From contig NZ_FCOM02000001.1 of NCBI RefSeq assembly GCF_001544695.2, positions 614,205-678,204 on the forward strand: a stretch of DNA of 64,000 bases. Direction: 5' to 3'. Made by a program: the position numbers and the translations under genes. The notes beneath the pieces are model-generated. The model made no database searches. It was not told the DNA's origin and saw only the letters and a program-made list of their open reading frames with translations. Source of the DNA: Caballeronia arvi (GTDB lineage: Bacteria; Pseudomonadota; Gammaproteobacteria; Burkholderiales; Burkholderiaceae). Positions 45,630 through 55,562 of this stretch are shown one piece after another. Within the stretch, counting starts at the first letter, position 1. Every line of letters begins with the position of its first letter.

Positions 45630-47177
45630 TTACTCGACCGATAGCTGCAGATGCAATTGCGAACGCGTCATACCGCCTTCCTGCGCTTCGCTCGCCGCAT
45701 CGCGATCCGACTGCGATTGCGGCGCGAGACGCGCGGTCTCGATGCGATCGAGATAATCGGTCGTCACATCGCCGGTGATGTAGTTGCCGTCGAAGCACGA
45801 GGCCTCGAATTCGTGCAGGTTCGGATTGATGTCGCGGATCGCGCTCTTCAGGTCTTCGACGTCCTGATAGACGAGATAGTCCGCGCCGATCATGCGCGCC
45901 ACTTCTTCATCGCTGCGGCCATGCGCGACGAGTTCGCCGCGCGTCGGCATGTCGATGCCGTACACGTTCGGGAACTTCACCGGCGGCGCGGCGGACGCGA
46001 AAATCACCTTGTTCGCGCCTGCATCGCGGGCCATCTGCACGATTTCATGCGAGGTCGTGCCGCGCACGATCGAATCGTCGACGATTAGCACGTTCTTGCC
46101 CTTGAACTCGATGGCCATCGCGTTCAGCTTCTGGCGCACCGATTTCTTACGCACCGCCTGACCCGGCATGATGAAGGTGCGGCCCACGTAGCGATTCTTG
46201 AAGAAGCCTTCGCGATACTCCACGCCGAGCTTCGCCGCGACCTGCATCGCGGCCGGGCGCGACGAATCGGGAATCGGCATCACGACGTCGATCGGCACGT
46301 CGGGCAACACGCGCTTGATCTTTTCGGCGAGATAGTCGCCCATGCGCAGGCGCGCGTTGTAGACCGGCACGCCGTCGAGGCACGAGTCCGGACGCGCGAG
46401 ATACACGAGTTCGAAGATGCAGGGATTGAGCGCCGGCTTGTCCGCGCATTGGTGGTTGTGCAGATTGCCTTCGGCGTCGATGAAAATCGCCTCGCCCGGT
46501 TCGACGTCGCGCACGAACTCGAAACCGATCCCTTCGATCGCCACCGATTCCGACGCCACCATCCACTCGACGCCCGTCGCGGTTTCCATCTTGCCCAGCA
46601 CGAGCGGGCGAATGCCGAACGGATCGCGGAAGGCTACGAGGCCGTAGCCCGCGATCAGCGAGACGATCGCGTATGAGCCCTTCACACGGCGATGCACGCC
46701 CGTGACCGCCTTCCACAGCGCGGCGGCATCGAGTTGCAGACCCGAGCTCGCGAGCTGCAGTTCATGCGCGAACACGTTGAGCAGCACTTCGGTGTCGGAT
46801 GCGGTGTTGATGTGCCGGCGGTCGATGCGGAACATCTCGTCCTTCAGCTGCATCCAGTTCGTGAGGTTGCCGTTATGCGCGAGGATGATGCCGAACGGCG
46901 CGTTCACGTAGAACGGCTGCGCTTCTTCTTCGCTCGATGCTGAACCGGCGGTCGGATAGCGCACCTGGCCGATACCGACGTTGCCCGGCAGGCTGCGCAT
47001 GTTGCGCGTGCGGAACACGTCGCGCACCATGCCGTTGGCCTTGTGCATGTGGAAGTTGTTGCCGTCCGCCGTGGCGATGCCGGCCGCGTCCTGTCCGCGA
47101 TGCTGGAGCAGGAGCAGGCTGTCATAGATCAGCTGATTGACGGGACTTTGGGAAACTACACCTACGATGCCGCACAT
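45630..47177 (-). CDS. purF: Amidophosphoribosyltransferase PurF (515 aa)
   Basis: First committed step of purine synthesis: PRPP plus glutamine to phosphoribosylamine. The N-terminal Ntn glutaminase domain starts with Met-Cys2 (CGIVGVVSQ), where Cys2 becomes the N-terminal nucleophile. This fixes the start at 47177 and excludes the 12-codon upstream extension. The C-terminal phosphoribosyltransferase domain carries VLIVDDSIVRGTTSHE. It lies 143 bp after cvpA in the conserved cvpA-purF order and is followed by a terminator. Confidence 0.97.
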   Translation of the reverse strand: MCGIVGVVSQSPVNQLIYDSLLLLQHRGQDAAGIATADGNNFHMHKANGMVRDVFRTRNMRSLPGNVGIGQVRYPTAGSASSEEEAQPFYVNAPFGIILAHNGNLTNWMQLKDEMFRIDRRHINTASDTEVLLNVFAHELQLASSGLQLDAAALWKAVTGVHRRVKGSYAIVSLIAGYGLVAFRDPFGIRPLVLGKMETATGVEWMVASESVAIEGIGFEFVRDVEPGEAIFIDAEGNLHNHQCADKPALNPCIFELVYLARPDSCLDGVPVYNARLRMGDYLAEKIKRVLPDVPIDVVMPIPDSSRPAAMQVAAKLGVEYREGFFKNRYVGRTFIMPGQAVRKKSVRQKLNAMAIEFKGKNVLIVDDSIVRGTTSHEIVQMARDAGANKVIFASAAPPVKFPNVYGIDMPTRGELVAHGRSDEEVARMIGADYLVYQDVEDLKSAIRDINPNLHEFEASCFDGNYITGDVTTDYLDRIETARLAPQSQSDRDAASEAQEGGMTRSQLHLQLSVE

Positions 47178-47320
47178 GGCATGGTCCTTCAAAGAGTCGA
47201 AACAGGTAGACAAGGCGTTGCCCGGCTCTGAGGGGCGCTTCTCTCGAAATTCGGCCGAAAAGAGGCCGGGGCGAAACGTCTTCGAGCCGTCGCGGGTTCC
47301 TCGTGTAGCCGGCCGTTTGT

Positions 47321-47854
47321 CTATTGTGCGGCGCCTGGCGCCAATGCGCTCGGTTCAGGAGCGACGTGCACGTACGCGGCGAGCGTATCGGGGAGCAGCG
47401 GTTTCAGTTCGCGCACGCCTTGCTCGGCCATCGGCCGCAGCAGCGCATTGCGCCAAAAATCCTTTTCCGGCAGTTCGGTCAAGCCAGCCAGGGCGACCAG
47501 AATCACTACCAATATAGCCCCTCTGACGAGGCCGAACAGCAGGCCCAGCGAACGGTCCACGCCGCGCAGCCCGGTGACTTCCGTGATGCGCGTCAGGAGC
47601 GACGACAGCACGCTCGACACCAGCAGCACCGCCGCGACCACGATCACGAACGCCACCAGCCACTGCGTGAGCGCGCCGCCCGGCCACGTCGCCGGAATAT
47701 AGGGCACGACGAGCCCGACGAAGCGCCCGGCGATCAGGATGGCGACAACCCAGCCGACGAGACCGAACGCTTCGGCCAGCAGGCCGCGCCACATGCCGCG
47801 CAGTGCGGACAAGCCGATCACGGCCATCACGGCATAGTCGAAAGCGGTGAACAT
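47321..47854 (-). CDS. cvpA: CvpA family membrane protein (177 aa)
   Basis: Inner-membrane protein with four hydrophobic segments, starting MFTAFDYAVMAVIGLSALRGMWRGLLAE. The family is named for colicin V production in E. coli, and its general function is unsettled (envelope stress and biofilm links are reported). The conserved GLRGVDRSLGLLFGLVRG segment lies in the middle. It is 9 bp after dedD and upstream of purF, a gene order conserved in many proteobacteria. Confidence 0.92.
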   Translation of the reverse strand: MFTAFDYAVMAVIGLSALRGMWRGLLAEAFGLVGWVVAILIAGRFVGLVVPYIPATWPGGALTQWLVAFVIVVAAVLLVSSVLSSLLTRITEVTGLRGVDRSLGLLFGLVRGAILVVILVALAGLTELPEKDFWRNALLRPMAEQGVRELKPLLPDTLAAYVHVAPEPSALAPGAAQ

Positions 47855-47863
47855 CGAATCTGC

Positions 47864-48724
47864 TTAGTTCGATGCTCGCGTGCCGCCGCCCAGGCCGGCC
47901 TGACGCACTTTCACGAGCGCCGCCTGCGCGGACGCGCGATCCGGGAACGGGCCGGCGCGCAACAGCGACTTGGTTCCGCCGTCGGACTGCTTGCGATGTT
48001 CGAGATATGCGGGCACGCCCGCGGACTTCAACTTGTTGACCCAGTTCTGCGCGGCGGTTTCGTCGTCGAACTGGCCGATCTGCAGCACGAAGCGGCTGCC
48101 GGCCGGCGATGACGGCGTGTTCGCAGCGCCCGCCGCTGCATGTGCCGCGGCGTTCGCGTTCGCTTCTTCGGAGGGTTCGGCGGCCTGCGGCTTCGCGTTC
48201 TGGCTCGCGACAGCGGTGGGCTTCGAGGCCGAAGGCTTCGCTTCGGGCTTGGGTTGTTCTTTCGGTTCGGGCTTCGCCTGCGCCGTCGCTGCTGGAGCGG
48301 CGGGCTGAGGCTGCGTCACGCCCGCGGCGACATTGCCCGATGCGGCCGCCGGCGCTTCATGCGCGACGCCGGCTTGCGAGTCAGCGTCGGTCGTGTCGCG
48401 CGACTGCTTCGCGGCGGGCGACGGACGGTTCGGAATGTCGATGGAAATATCGTCGGTGACGGGCTTCGGGCGCGAATCCAGCACCATCGGCAGGACGATG
48501 ACGGCGGCCAGCACGAGCGCGATCGCGCCGACGAGCCTGCGGCGCGCGCGCTGTTTCTCGGGAAGCGTGGGATCGAGCATCATCGCGTCGGCGGCGGGGC
48601 GCTCGCTTCGGTCGGTTCTGCGCGTGCGGCGCTCCGTGCGGACGGTGTGACGCGAGCCGCGCGAGGAATCGGATTGTGCGTCGCGACCGGAGTCGTCTTT
48701 CTTGCCGAACGAAAAGAGTCCCAT
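47864..48724 (-). CDS. dedD: SPOR-domain protein, DedD-like (286 aa)
   Basis: Bitopic inner-membrane protein. The Arg/Ser-rich cytoplasmic N-terminus (about 1-63) is followed by one membrane helix (LVGAIALVLAAVIVLPMVL). A long Pro/Ala/Lys periplasmic linker follows (about 85-205). A C-terminal SPOR domain (about 208-284, RFVLQIGQFDDETAAQNWVNKL) binds denuded septal peptidoglycan. In characterised relatives DedD promotes cell constriction. It lies between folC and cvpA as in other betaproteobacteria. Confidence 0.9.
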   Translation of the reverse strand: MGLFSFGKKDDSGRDAQSDSSRGSRHTVRTERRTRRTDRSERPAADAMMLDPTLPEKQRARRRLVGAIALVLAAVIVLPMVLDSRPKPVTDDISIDIPNRPSPAAKQSRDTTDADSQAGVAHEAPAAASGNVAAGVTQPQPAAPAATAQAKPEPKEQPKPEAKPSASKPTAVASQNAKPQAAEPSEEANANAAAHAAAGAANTPSSPAGSRFVLQIGQFDDETAAQNWVNKLKSAGVPAYLEHRKQSDGGTKSLLRAGPFPDRASAQAALVKVRQAGLGGGTRASN

Positions 48725-48752
48725 GTACGCTTGGTGCTGACGGCCGCCCGTC

Positions 48753-50063
48753 TCAGTGATGCTGCGATTTGCGGTAAGCCATCACGCCGGCTACCGTGTA
48801 GAAACTGCCGAAAACCAAAATTCTATCATTTTCAGACGCCCGGCTTAACGCATCTTGAAAAGCTGCCGCAGGCGTTTCGAAGCGAGAAACGCTGCTATCG
48901 GGGCCGTCGTTGACACCGGACTCGCGCAACGCGTGTTCCAGATGCTCCGCCGAGGCCGCACGTGGCGTCGGCAATGCCGTTACGTTCCAATGGTCGATCT
49001 CGCTTTTCAGATGCTTCACGACGCCTTCGATGTCCTTGTCGCTCATCGCGCCGAACACCGCGTAGGTGTACGGAAAATAGCCCATGTTGCCGAGATTTTG
49101 CGCCAAAACCGCCGCAGCGTGAGGATTGTGCGCCACGTCCAGGATGATCTGCGGCTTGCCCGGCAGCACCTGGAAGCGCCCCGCCAGTTCCACATTCGCC
49201 AGCCCGAGACGAATGTCCTGCGCCGATACCGGCAGACGATCGCGCAGCGCTTCGAGCGCCGCCAGCGCCGCCGACGTGTTGATCAGCTGATTCGCGCCGC
49301 GCAGCGCCGGATACGCCAGCGCCGAGCGCCGCTGCTCGCGCCCAATATAGCTCCATTGCTGCCGCTCGTTGCCCGGTTGCGCCTCATAGCGGAAATCGCG
49401 CCCGACGAGCCACAGGTCCGCGCCGATCGCTTCGGCGTGATCGATCAGGCTTTGCGGCGCGGACGGATCGCCGCAAATCGCGGGCTTGCCCGCGCGGAAG
49501 ATGCCCGCCTTTTCGAAACCGATTTTCTCGCGCGTATCGCCGAGATAGTCCGTATGGTCGATATCGATGCTCGTGATAACCGCGCAATCCGTATCGACGA
49601 TATTGACGGCGTCGAGCCGCCCGCCGAGCCCCACCTCGAGAATGACCGCATCTAGTCCGCGCGACGCGAAGAGATGCAGGATCGCCAGCGTCGTGAATTC
49701 GAAGTAAGTCAGCGAAACCGGCTCTGCAAGGCTTGCGCGCGCCTTTTCCACGGCTTCGAAGTGCTCGAGCAGATCGGCGTCGGTCGCTTCTGCGCCGTCG
49801 ATGCGCGCACGCTCGTTGAACGACAGCAGATGCGGTGACGTATGGCAACCGACGCGATAACCCGCGCGCAGCAGAATCGTTTCGATGATCGCGCACGTCG
49901 AGCCTTTGCCGTTCGTGCCGCCGACCGTGATCACCGGGCATGCGAACGAGAGGCCCAGTGCGTCCTTCACGCGCCCGATGCGCGTGAGGCCCATGTCGAT
50001 GCCGACCGGGTGCGCCGCTTCCAGATGGGCAAGCCAGGCGTCGAGAGTGGGGAAAGTGTTCAT
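48753..50063 (-). CDS. folC: Bifunctional folylpolyglutamate/dihydrofolate synthase FolC (436 aa)
   Basis: Mur-ligase-like enzyme that adds glutamate to dihydropteroate and to folates. The ATP P-loop TVGGTNGKGSTCA is near residue 47, followed by SPHLLSFNERARIDG and the second Mur-type motif (ILDVAHNPHAA). ATG 50063 (MNTFPTLDAW) is preferred over TTG 50075. It begins after the accD terminator, so it probably heads a folC-dedD-cvpA-purF transcription unit. Confidence 0.95.
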   Translation of the reverse strand: MNTFPTLDAWLAHLEAAHPVGIDMGLTRIGRVKDALGLSFACPVITVGGTNGKGSTCAIIETILLRAGYRVGCHTSPHLLSFNERARIDGAEATDADLLEHFEAVEKARASLAEPVSLTYFEFTTLAILHLFASRGLDAVILEVGLGGRLDAVNIVDTDCAVITSIDIDHTDYLGDTREKIGFEKAGIFRAGKPAICGDPSAPQSLIDHAEAIGADLWLVGRDFRYEAQPGNERQQWSYIGREQRRSALAYPALRGANQLINTSAALAALEALRDRLPVSAQDIRLGLANVELAGRFQVLPGKPQIILDVAHNPHAAAVLAQNLGNMGYFPYTYAVFGAMSDKDIEGVVKHLKSEIDHWNVTALPTPRAASAEHLEHALRESGVNDGPDSSVSRFETPAAAFQDALSRASENDRILVFGSFYTVAGVMAYRKSQHH

Positions 50064-50081
50064 TTTCGAGATCAAGAAAGC

Positions 50082-50122
50082 AAAAGCGCCGCGCGGAACC
50101 TCGCGGGGTTCACGCGCGGCGC
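50082..50122 (-). terminator. Intrinsic terminator between accD and folC
   Basis: Long GC hairpin on the minus strand: GCGCCGCGCG plus GAACC pair with GGTTC and CGCGCGGCGC around a short loop, followed by TTTT. It lies 20 bp after the accD stop. Confidence 0.75.
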
Positions 50123-50141
50123 GGCGCTGCGTAGCGGATAC

Positions 50142-51014
50142 TCAGGCGACGGAATCCGCCGGCTGCCGCGTCATCAAAGCCATCAACTGGGCGATTTCTT
50201 CGCGCATCTTGCGGCGATCCACGATCATATCGACCGCGCCCTTTTGCATCAGGAATTCTGCGCGCTGGAAACCCTCGGGCAACTTTTCGCGCACGGTCTG
50301 CTCGATCACGCGCGGGCCTGCGAAGCCGATCAGCGCTTTCGGCTCGGCGATCACGACATCGCCGAGGAAGGCGAAACTCGCGGAGACGCCGCCCATCGTC
50401 GGATCGGTCAGCACGGAGATGAACGGCAGCTTCGCGTCCGACAACCGCGTCAGGAGCGCCGTGGTCTTGGCCATCTGCATCAGCGAAAGCAGGCTCTCCT
50501 GCATGCGCGCGCCGCCCGACGCCGTGAAGCAGATGAACGGCACGTTCTGTTCCAGCGCGTTGCGCGCGCCGCGCACGAAGCGCTCGCCGACGACCGAGCC
50601 CATCGAGCCGCCCATGAACGAGAATTCGAAGCACGCGACCACGCACGGAATGGTATGGATCGCGCCGCCCATGACGACCATCGCGTCGGTCTCGTCGGTA
50701 TCCTCCATCGCTTCCTTGATGCGGTCCGGATACTTGCGGCTGTCCTTGAACTTGAGCGCGTCGACCGGCACGACTTCCTGGCCGATCTCGTAACGGCCTT
50801 CCGGATCGAGCAGGCGATCGAGCCGCTCGCGCGCGCCGATGCGCATGTGATGGCTGCACTTCGGGCAAACGTGCAGGTTCGCCTCGACGTCGTTGCGATA
50901 CAGCACTGCCTCGCACGCCGGGCACTTCACCCACAGCCCTTCGGGAATGCCCTTGCGGCTTTTGGGATCCGTTTGCTTGATCTTGGGCGGCAGCAGTTTG
51001 TCGAGCCAGCTCAT
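50142..51014 (-). CDS. accD: Acetyl-CoA carboxylase carboxyltransferase subunit beta AccD (290 aa)
   Basis: Beta subunit of the carboxyltransferase that makes malonyl-CoA. The N-terminal zinc ribbon is intact: Cys31, Cys34, Cys50 and Cys53 (CPAC and CPKC). The crotonase-like core includes [16 protein letters not shown] and [17 protein letters not shown]. It lies 68 bp after trpA, an association common in proteobacteria. Confidence 0.97.
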   Translation of the reverse strand: MSWLDKLLPPKIKQTDPKSRKGIPEGLWVKCPACEAVLYRNDVEANLHVCPKCSHHMRIGARERLDRLLDPEGRYEIGQEVVPVDALKFKDSRKYPDRIKEAMEDTDETDAMVVMGGAIHTIPCVVACFEFSFMGGSMGSVVGERFVRGARNALEQNVPFICFTASGGARMQESLLSLMQMAKTTALLTRLSDAKLPFISVLTDPTMGGVSASFAFLGDVVIAEPKALIGFAGPRVIEQTVREKLPEGFQRAEFLMQKGAVDMIVDRRKMREEIAQLMALMTRQPADSVA

Positions 51015-51082
51015 CGTTTTTCCTTGACTGATCGGGGCGCCGCGCGGCGCTCAAAATCGAGCGGCCCGCGGCGGCGCGTATT

Positions 51083-51886
51083 TTACTGTGCGGCGTCGAG
51101 CGCCTGACGAATTTCGGCGATGAAGCTCGTCAGCGACGCGGCCGCGGCGTCCGGCTTCGCGTCCTCGAGCAATTGCACGAGGCGGCTGCCGATGACCACG
51201 GCGTCCGCGACATCGGCGACGGCACGTGCGGTTTGAGCGTCGCGAATGCCGAAACCGACGCCGACCGGCAGGGGCACGTGCGACTTGATGGCCGGGATTT
51301 TACTCGCGATGCTGGAAACGTCCAGATTTGCCGCGCCGGTCACGCCTTTCAGCGATACGTAATAGACGTAGCCGCTCGCGATCTTGCCGACCGCCGCGAT
51401 GCGATCGTCCGTGGAAGTCGGCGCGAGCAGGAAGATCGGATCGATGCCTGCGGCCCGCATCGCCGCGCCGAAGTCTTCGGCTTCCTCGGGCGGGTAATCG
51501 ACGACCAGCACGCCATCGACGCCCGCTTCCTTCGCGGCTTTCGCGAAGGCGTCGGCGCCCATGCGCTCGATCGGATTCGCGTAGCCCATCAGCACGACGG
51601 GCGTCTTGTCGTCGGTTTCGCGGAAGCGCGCGACATCGGCCAGCACGCTCTTGAGCGTCACGCCGCGTGCGAGCGCCCGCTCCGACGAGCGCTGAATGAC
51701 GGGGCCATCGGCCATCGGATCGGAAAACGGCACACCGAGTTCGATGACATCCGCGCCGCCCTTGGCCAGCGCGTGCATGAACTCGACGGTCTGTTCCGGA
51801 TTCGGGTCGCCCGCCGTGATGAACGGGATCAGCCCTTTCCTGCCCTGCGCGGTCAATGCCGCAAAAGTGTTCTTGATACGGGACAT
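51083..51886 (-). CDS. trpA: Tryptophan synthase alpha subunit TrpA (267 aa)
   Basis: TIM-barrel subunit cleaving indole-3-glycerol phosphate to indole. The catalytic Glu49 ([11 protein letters not shown]) and Asp60 (DPMADGP) have the same numbering as in the E. coli enzyme, which supports the start at 51886 (MSRIKNTF). The phosphate-binding region [13 protein letters not shown] is present. It is separated from trpB by a DNA methyltransferase gene. Confidence 0.97.
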   Translation of the reverse strand: MSRIKNTFAALTAQGRKGLIPFITAGDPNPEQTVEFMHALAKGGADVIELGVPFSDPMADGPVIQRSSERALARGVTLKSVLADVARFRETDDKTPVVLMGYANPIERMGADAFAKAAKEAGVDGVLVVDYPPEEAEDFGAAMRAAGIDPIFLLAPTSTDDRIAAVGKIASGYVYYVSLKGVTGAANLDVSSIASKIPAIKSHVPLPVGVGFGIRDAQTARAVADVADAVVIGSRLVQLLEDAKPDAAAASLTSFIAEIRQALDAAQ

Positions 51887-51960
51887 GAGATTTCTCGCTT
51901 CGGATTCGTTGGCGCCGATGCTTTCGCACGCATCTGACGCGATCAGCAACGAAAAAGGCT

Positions 51961-52839
51961 TTATTCGGCAGTTTGCGCCGTGGCGTCGGCCGCCATTAGC
52001 GTCTTGCGACGCGTGCGTTCCGGGGTCTGCGGGGCGAGTTTCGCGGCCCGCGCCTCGGCGATCCGGGCTTCAGCGATCGCGCAGTAGTCCGCGTTGATCT
52101 CGTAACCCGTGAACTGCCGGCCGTGACGCGCACATGCGACACCCGTCGTGCCGCTGCCCATGAACGGGTCCAGCACGCGGCCGCCCGGCGGACAACTCGC
52201 CAGCACCATGCGTTCGACGATTTCGAGCGGCTTCTGCGTCGGATGATCGACTCGCTCCGCGTGCTGCCTGTGCAGACGCGACACGGACCAGACATCCTTC
52301 GGGTTATAGCCGAGCTCGAGCCACTTGCTGCCTTCGAAAATCTTGCGCGAACGCGCCTTTTTCGTCTCTGCGTCGTAGGGGATGCGCACCGGATCGAGAT
52401 CGAAGTAGTAATCCTTCGATACCGCGAAATAGCCGATGTTGTCATGCACTGACGTAAATTTGCGCGTCGTTCCGCCCATGCTCGGTACGCGCCGGTCCCA
52501 GACGATCTCGTTGATCATCAAAAGACGGCGTTTCAGGAACACGAACAGTTCGGGCGAATATTGCCACGTGCAAAAAATGTACAGCGAACCGCTGGACTTG
52601 AGCTTGGGGATCGCCAGATCGAGCCAGCGAAACGTCCACTCCAGAAAAGCGTCGCCGGACAGCATGTCCGAGTCGTTCCCGTAATCCTTGCCCAGGCCAT
52701 AGGGCGGGTCCACGACGATCAGATCGATCGACGCGTCGGGAATGTTTTCGGCATCGGCCAGAAAATCGCGGTTACGGATGTCGCTGCCGGCGCCCTGGAG
52801 AGCGCCGGCGGACAACGGTTCGTCGATGATCGTGCGCAT
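51961..52839 (-). CDS. Orphan DNA methyltransferase, N6-adenine/N4-cytosine beta class (292 aa)
   Basis: S-adenosylmethionine-dependent DNA methylase. The catalytic motif IV DPPY is at residues 44-47 and the SAM-binding motif [10 protein letters not shown] at 224-232. This IV-before-I order is the beta-class arrangement. [15 protein letters not shown] is also typical. A C-terminal tail rich in Ala/Arg/Thr follows residue 265. No restriction enzyme gene is adjacent. It is embedded between trpB (11 bp gap) and trpA (74 bp gap) on the same strand, so it is likely cotranscribed with the tryptophan genes. The target sequence cannot be read from the protein. Confidence 0.93.
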   Translation of the reverse strand: MRTIIDEPLSAGALQGAGSDIRNRDFLADAENIPDASIDLIVVDPPYGLGKDYGNDSDMLSGDAFLEWTFRWLDLAIPKLKSSGSLYIFCTWQYSPELFVFLKRRLLMINEIVWDRRVPSMGGTTRKFTSVHDNIGYFAVSKDYYFDLDPVRIPYDAETKKARSRKIFEGSKWLELGYNPKDVWSVSRLHRQHAERVDHPTQKPLEIVERMVLASCPPGGRVLDPFMGSGTTGVACARHGRQFTGYEINADYCAIAEARIAEARAAKLAPQTPERTRRKTLMAADATAQTAE

Positions 52840-52850
52840 CGGCTAGTGGC

Positions 52851-54044
52851 TTAGAACTGGATGCCCGATCGCTCGGCGACCGTATGCATGTCCTTGTCGC
52901 CGCGGCCCGACAGATTGACGAGCAGCACCTTGTCGCGCGGTAGCGTCTTTGCGAGCTTTGCGCCGTAAGCAAGCGCGTGGCTCGATTCGAGCGCCGGGAT
53001 GATGCCCTCGATGCGACAGCAGTCGTGGAAAGCCTTGAGGGCCTCCTCATCCGTGATGCCGACGTACTCCGCGCGACCCGCGTCTTTCAACCACGCGTGC
53101 TCGGGACCGACGCCCGGATAGTCGAGGCCCGCCGACACCGAATGCGTCTCGATGATCTGGCCGTCCGCGTCCTGCAGCAGATACGTGCGGTTGCCGTGCA
53201 GCACGCCTGGGCTCCCGCCCATCAGCGAGGCCGCGTGGCGGCCCGTATCGATGCCGTCGCCTGCCGCTTCGACGCCGATTAACCTGACGTCTTTATCGTC
53301 GATATACGGATAAAAGATGCCCATCGCGTTCGATCCGCCGCCGACGCAAGCGATCACCGCATCCGGCTGCCGGCCAGCCATTTCGGGCATTTGCACGCGA
53401 CATTCGTCACCGATCACGCGCTGGAAGTCGCGCACCATCATCGGATAAGGATGCGGACCCGCCACCGTGCCGATAATGTAGAACGTGTTTTCGACGTTCG
53501 TCACCCAGTCGCGCATGGCCTCATTGAGCGCATCCTTGAGCGTCTTCGATCCGGATTCGACCGGCACGACCGTCGCGCCCAGCAGTTTCATGCGATAGAC
53601 GTTCGCCGCCTGACGCCGCACGTCCTCCGCGCCCATGTAGACGACGCACTCCATGCCGAAGCGCGCGGCGATGGTCGCGGTCGCGACGCCATGCTGACCC
53701 GCGCCCGTTTCGGCGATGACACGCGGCTTGCCCATCTTGCGGGCGAGCAGCGCCTGGCCGATCACGTTGTTCACCTTGTGCGCGCCGGTGTGATTCAGAT
53801 CCTCGCGCTTCAGATAAAGCTGCGCGCCGCCGAGCATTTCGCTCCAGCGCTTTGCGTGATAAATGGGCGAAGGACGGCCGACGTAATGCTTCAGCTCGTA
53901 CTCGTATTCGGCCTGGAACTCAGGATCTTTTTGTGCCGCTTCATACGCGACGCGCAATTCATCGAGCGCGTGGATGAGCGTTTCGGAGACGAACACGCCT
54001 CCATACTGGCCGAAGTGGCCTCTTTCGTCTGGCAAGTTGTACAT
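52851..54044 (-). CDS. trpB: Tryptophan synthase beta subunit TrpB (397 aa)
   Basis: PLP-dependent condensation of indole with serine. The PLP lysine is Lys90 in [10 protein letters not shown], and the phosphate-binding loop is [23 protein letters not shown], with the catalytic Glu, is present. Normal length of TrpB1. It lies 48 bp after trpF; the next gene downstream is the orphan methyltransferase. Confidence 0.98.
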   Translation of the reverse strand: MYNLPDERGHFGQYGGVFVSETLIHALDELRVAYEAAQKDPEFQAEYEYELKHYVGRPSPIYHAKRWSEMLGGAQLYLKREDLNHTGAHKVNNVIGQALLARKMGKPRVIAETGAGQHGVATATIAARFGMECVVYMGAEDVRRQAANVYRMKLLGATVVPVESGSKTLKDALNEAMRDWVTNVENTFYIIGTVAGPHPYPMMVRDFQRVIGDECRVQMPEMAGRQPDAVIACVGGGSNAMGIFYPYIDDKDVRLIGVEAAGDGIDTGRHAASLMGGSPGVLHGNRTYLLQDADGQIIETHSVSAGLDYPGVGPEHAWLKDAGRAEYVGITDEEALKAFHDCCRIEGIIPALESSHALAYGAKLAKTLPRDKVLLVNLSGRGDKDMHTVAERSGIQF

Positions 54045-54092
54045 TGCGTCACTCTCTCGGTTACGCGAGCCGCTAGCGGGCTCACGTTCGAA

Positions 54093-54761
54093 TCATCCGG
54101 CGTCCGCGGCGCGCACCGCGCGCACGAACGCCGCCATTCGGGCGGGATCCTTCACGCCCTTGGCGCCCGGCACTTCGATGCCGCTCGAGACATCGACCGC
54201 GTACGGGCGCACGCGCCGAATGGCTTCACTGACGTTTTGCGCGTTCAACCCACCACTCAAAACGGCCCGATGCCCGAGATCTGTTGGGATAAGTGACCAA
54301 TCGAATACCTTTCCACCGCCGCCGAAGCCCTCGACGAGTGCGTCGAGCAGAATGCCGCCTGCGGCCTTGAATTCAAGAGACGATTCTATCAAATGGCTTG
54401 TTGACGCATCAGCCCCAATTCGCAGTGCGCGCCAATAGGATAAACCCGCAATTGCGGCCAGTTCTTCGCATCGTTCGGGCGTTTCATCGCCATGAAATTG
54501 CAGCAGCGACAGCGGGACGTTCGATGTGACTTCGCGGATCCACTCGGGCGTCGCGTTGACGAAGAGGCCGACCGCCGACACGAGCGGCGGCACATGACGC
54601 GCCAGTTCAACGGCCTGCGCGACGCTCACCGAGCGCGGGCTCGGAGGATAAAACACGAAGCCCACGGCGTCGGCGCCCAGCGCCACGGCGTGCTGCACGT
54701 CCTCGACGCGCGACAGTCCGCACAGTTTGATGCGGGTGCGATGCAAATCTTTTTCGATCAT
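54093..54761 (-). CDS. trpF: Phosphoribosylanthranilate isomerase TrpF (222 aa)
   Basis: TIM-barrel isomerase of the third tryptophan-specific step. The general base Cys14 (IKLCGLS) and the C-terminal [18 protein letters not shown], including the catalytic Asp, are visible, as is [14 protein letters not shown] 54761 overlaps the truA stop by 4 bp (ATGA), which supports this start over the ORF beginning nine codons earlier. Confidence 0.97.
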   Translation of the reverse strand: MIEKDLHRTRIKLCGLSRVEDVQHAVALGADAVGFVFYPPSPRSVSVAQAVELARHVPPLVSAVGLFVNATPEWIREVTSNVPLSLLQFHGDETPERCEELAAIAGLSYWRALRIGADASTSHLIESSLEFKAAGGILLDALVEGFGGGGKVFDWSLIPTDLGHRAVLSGGLNAQNVSEAIRRVRPYAVDVSSGIEVPGAKGVKDPARMAAFVRAVRAADAG

Positions 54762-55561
54762 TTCGGCTCTGCCCAGATTGCGCTCCAAGGCATGCTGGCG
54801 ATGTGCGGCGGCGGCACCGCGAAGTGTTCAGGATAACCGACCCCGGCCAGATACAGCCCGTCGGGCATGAAGGTCGGCGCGGCGGCGCGGCGGTCGCGAG
54901 CGGCGAGGACGTCGGCCATCCACGACGCGGGATGACGGCCGCGTCCGATCGCGACGAAGCATCCCATCAGATTGCGCACCATGTGATGCAGAAACGCATT
55001 GGCGCGAAACCGGAAGTGAATGAAGTCACCCTGCTCGCGAATGTCGATCTGATAGACGTGCTTCACGGGCGTCTTCGACTGGCAATCAGCGGCGCGGAAT
55101 GACGAGAAATCGTGCTCGCCGATAAGGCACGCGACGGAATCGCGCATCGCATCGACGTTGAGGGGCGTGTGCACCCAGCCCGCGCGTTTCGCCAGCATGG
55201 GTGAACGCACCGGATTGACGTACAGAACGTAAAAATAAGTCCGTTCGAAGGCCGCGAAGCGCGCGTGGAAATCGTCGGGCATCGGCTTCGCCCACTGCAC
55301 CGCGACCGTCTCCGGCAGGAATGCGTTCGTGCCGCGCACCCACGAAAAATCGGTGCGGTCGAGATCGGTATCGAAATGGACGACCTGGCCGATGCCATGC
55401 ACGCCCGTATCCGTGCGGCCGGCGACCACGGTGGCGAGCGGCGTCTGCGCGAACTCGGCGAGTGCACGCTCCAGCTCGTTCTGCACGGTCTTGCCGTGCG
55501 GCTGCGACTGCCAGCCGCAAAACGCCGAGCCGTCGTACTGAATGCCTAAAGCAAGCCGCAT
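54758..55561 (-). CDS. truA: tRNA pseudouridine(38-40) synthase TruA (267 aa)
   Basis: Modifies uridines 38-40 of the tRNA anticodon arm. The catalytic Asp51 is in [10 protein letters not shown], and the N-terminal [12 protein letters not shown] and the C-terminal [11 protein letters not shown] are family motifs. ATG 55561 starts one base after the fimV stop. An upstream extension of the frame would lie wholly inside fimV. Coupled to trpF by a 4-bp overlap. Confidence 0.97.
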   Translation of the reverse strand: MRLALGIQYDGSAFCGWQSQPHGKTVQNELERALAEFAQTPLATVVAGRTDTGVHGIGQVVHFDTDLDRTDFSWVRGTNAFLPETVAVQWAKPMPDDFHARFAAFERTYFYVLYVNPVRSPMLAKRAGWVHTPLNVDAMRDSVACLIGEHDFSSFRAADCQSKTPVKHVYQIDIREQGDFIHFRFRANAFLHHMVRNLMGCFVAIGRGRHPASWMADVLAARDRRAAAPTFMPDGLYLAGVGYPEHFAVPPPHIASMPWSAIWAEPK

Positions 55562-55562
55562 C

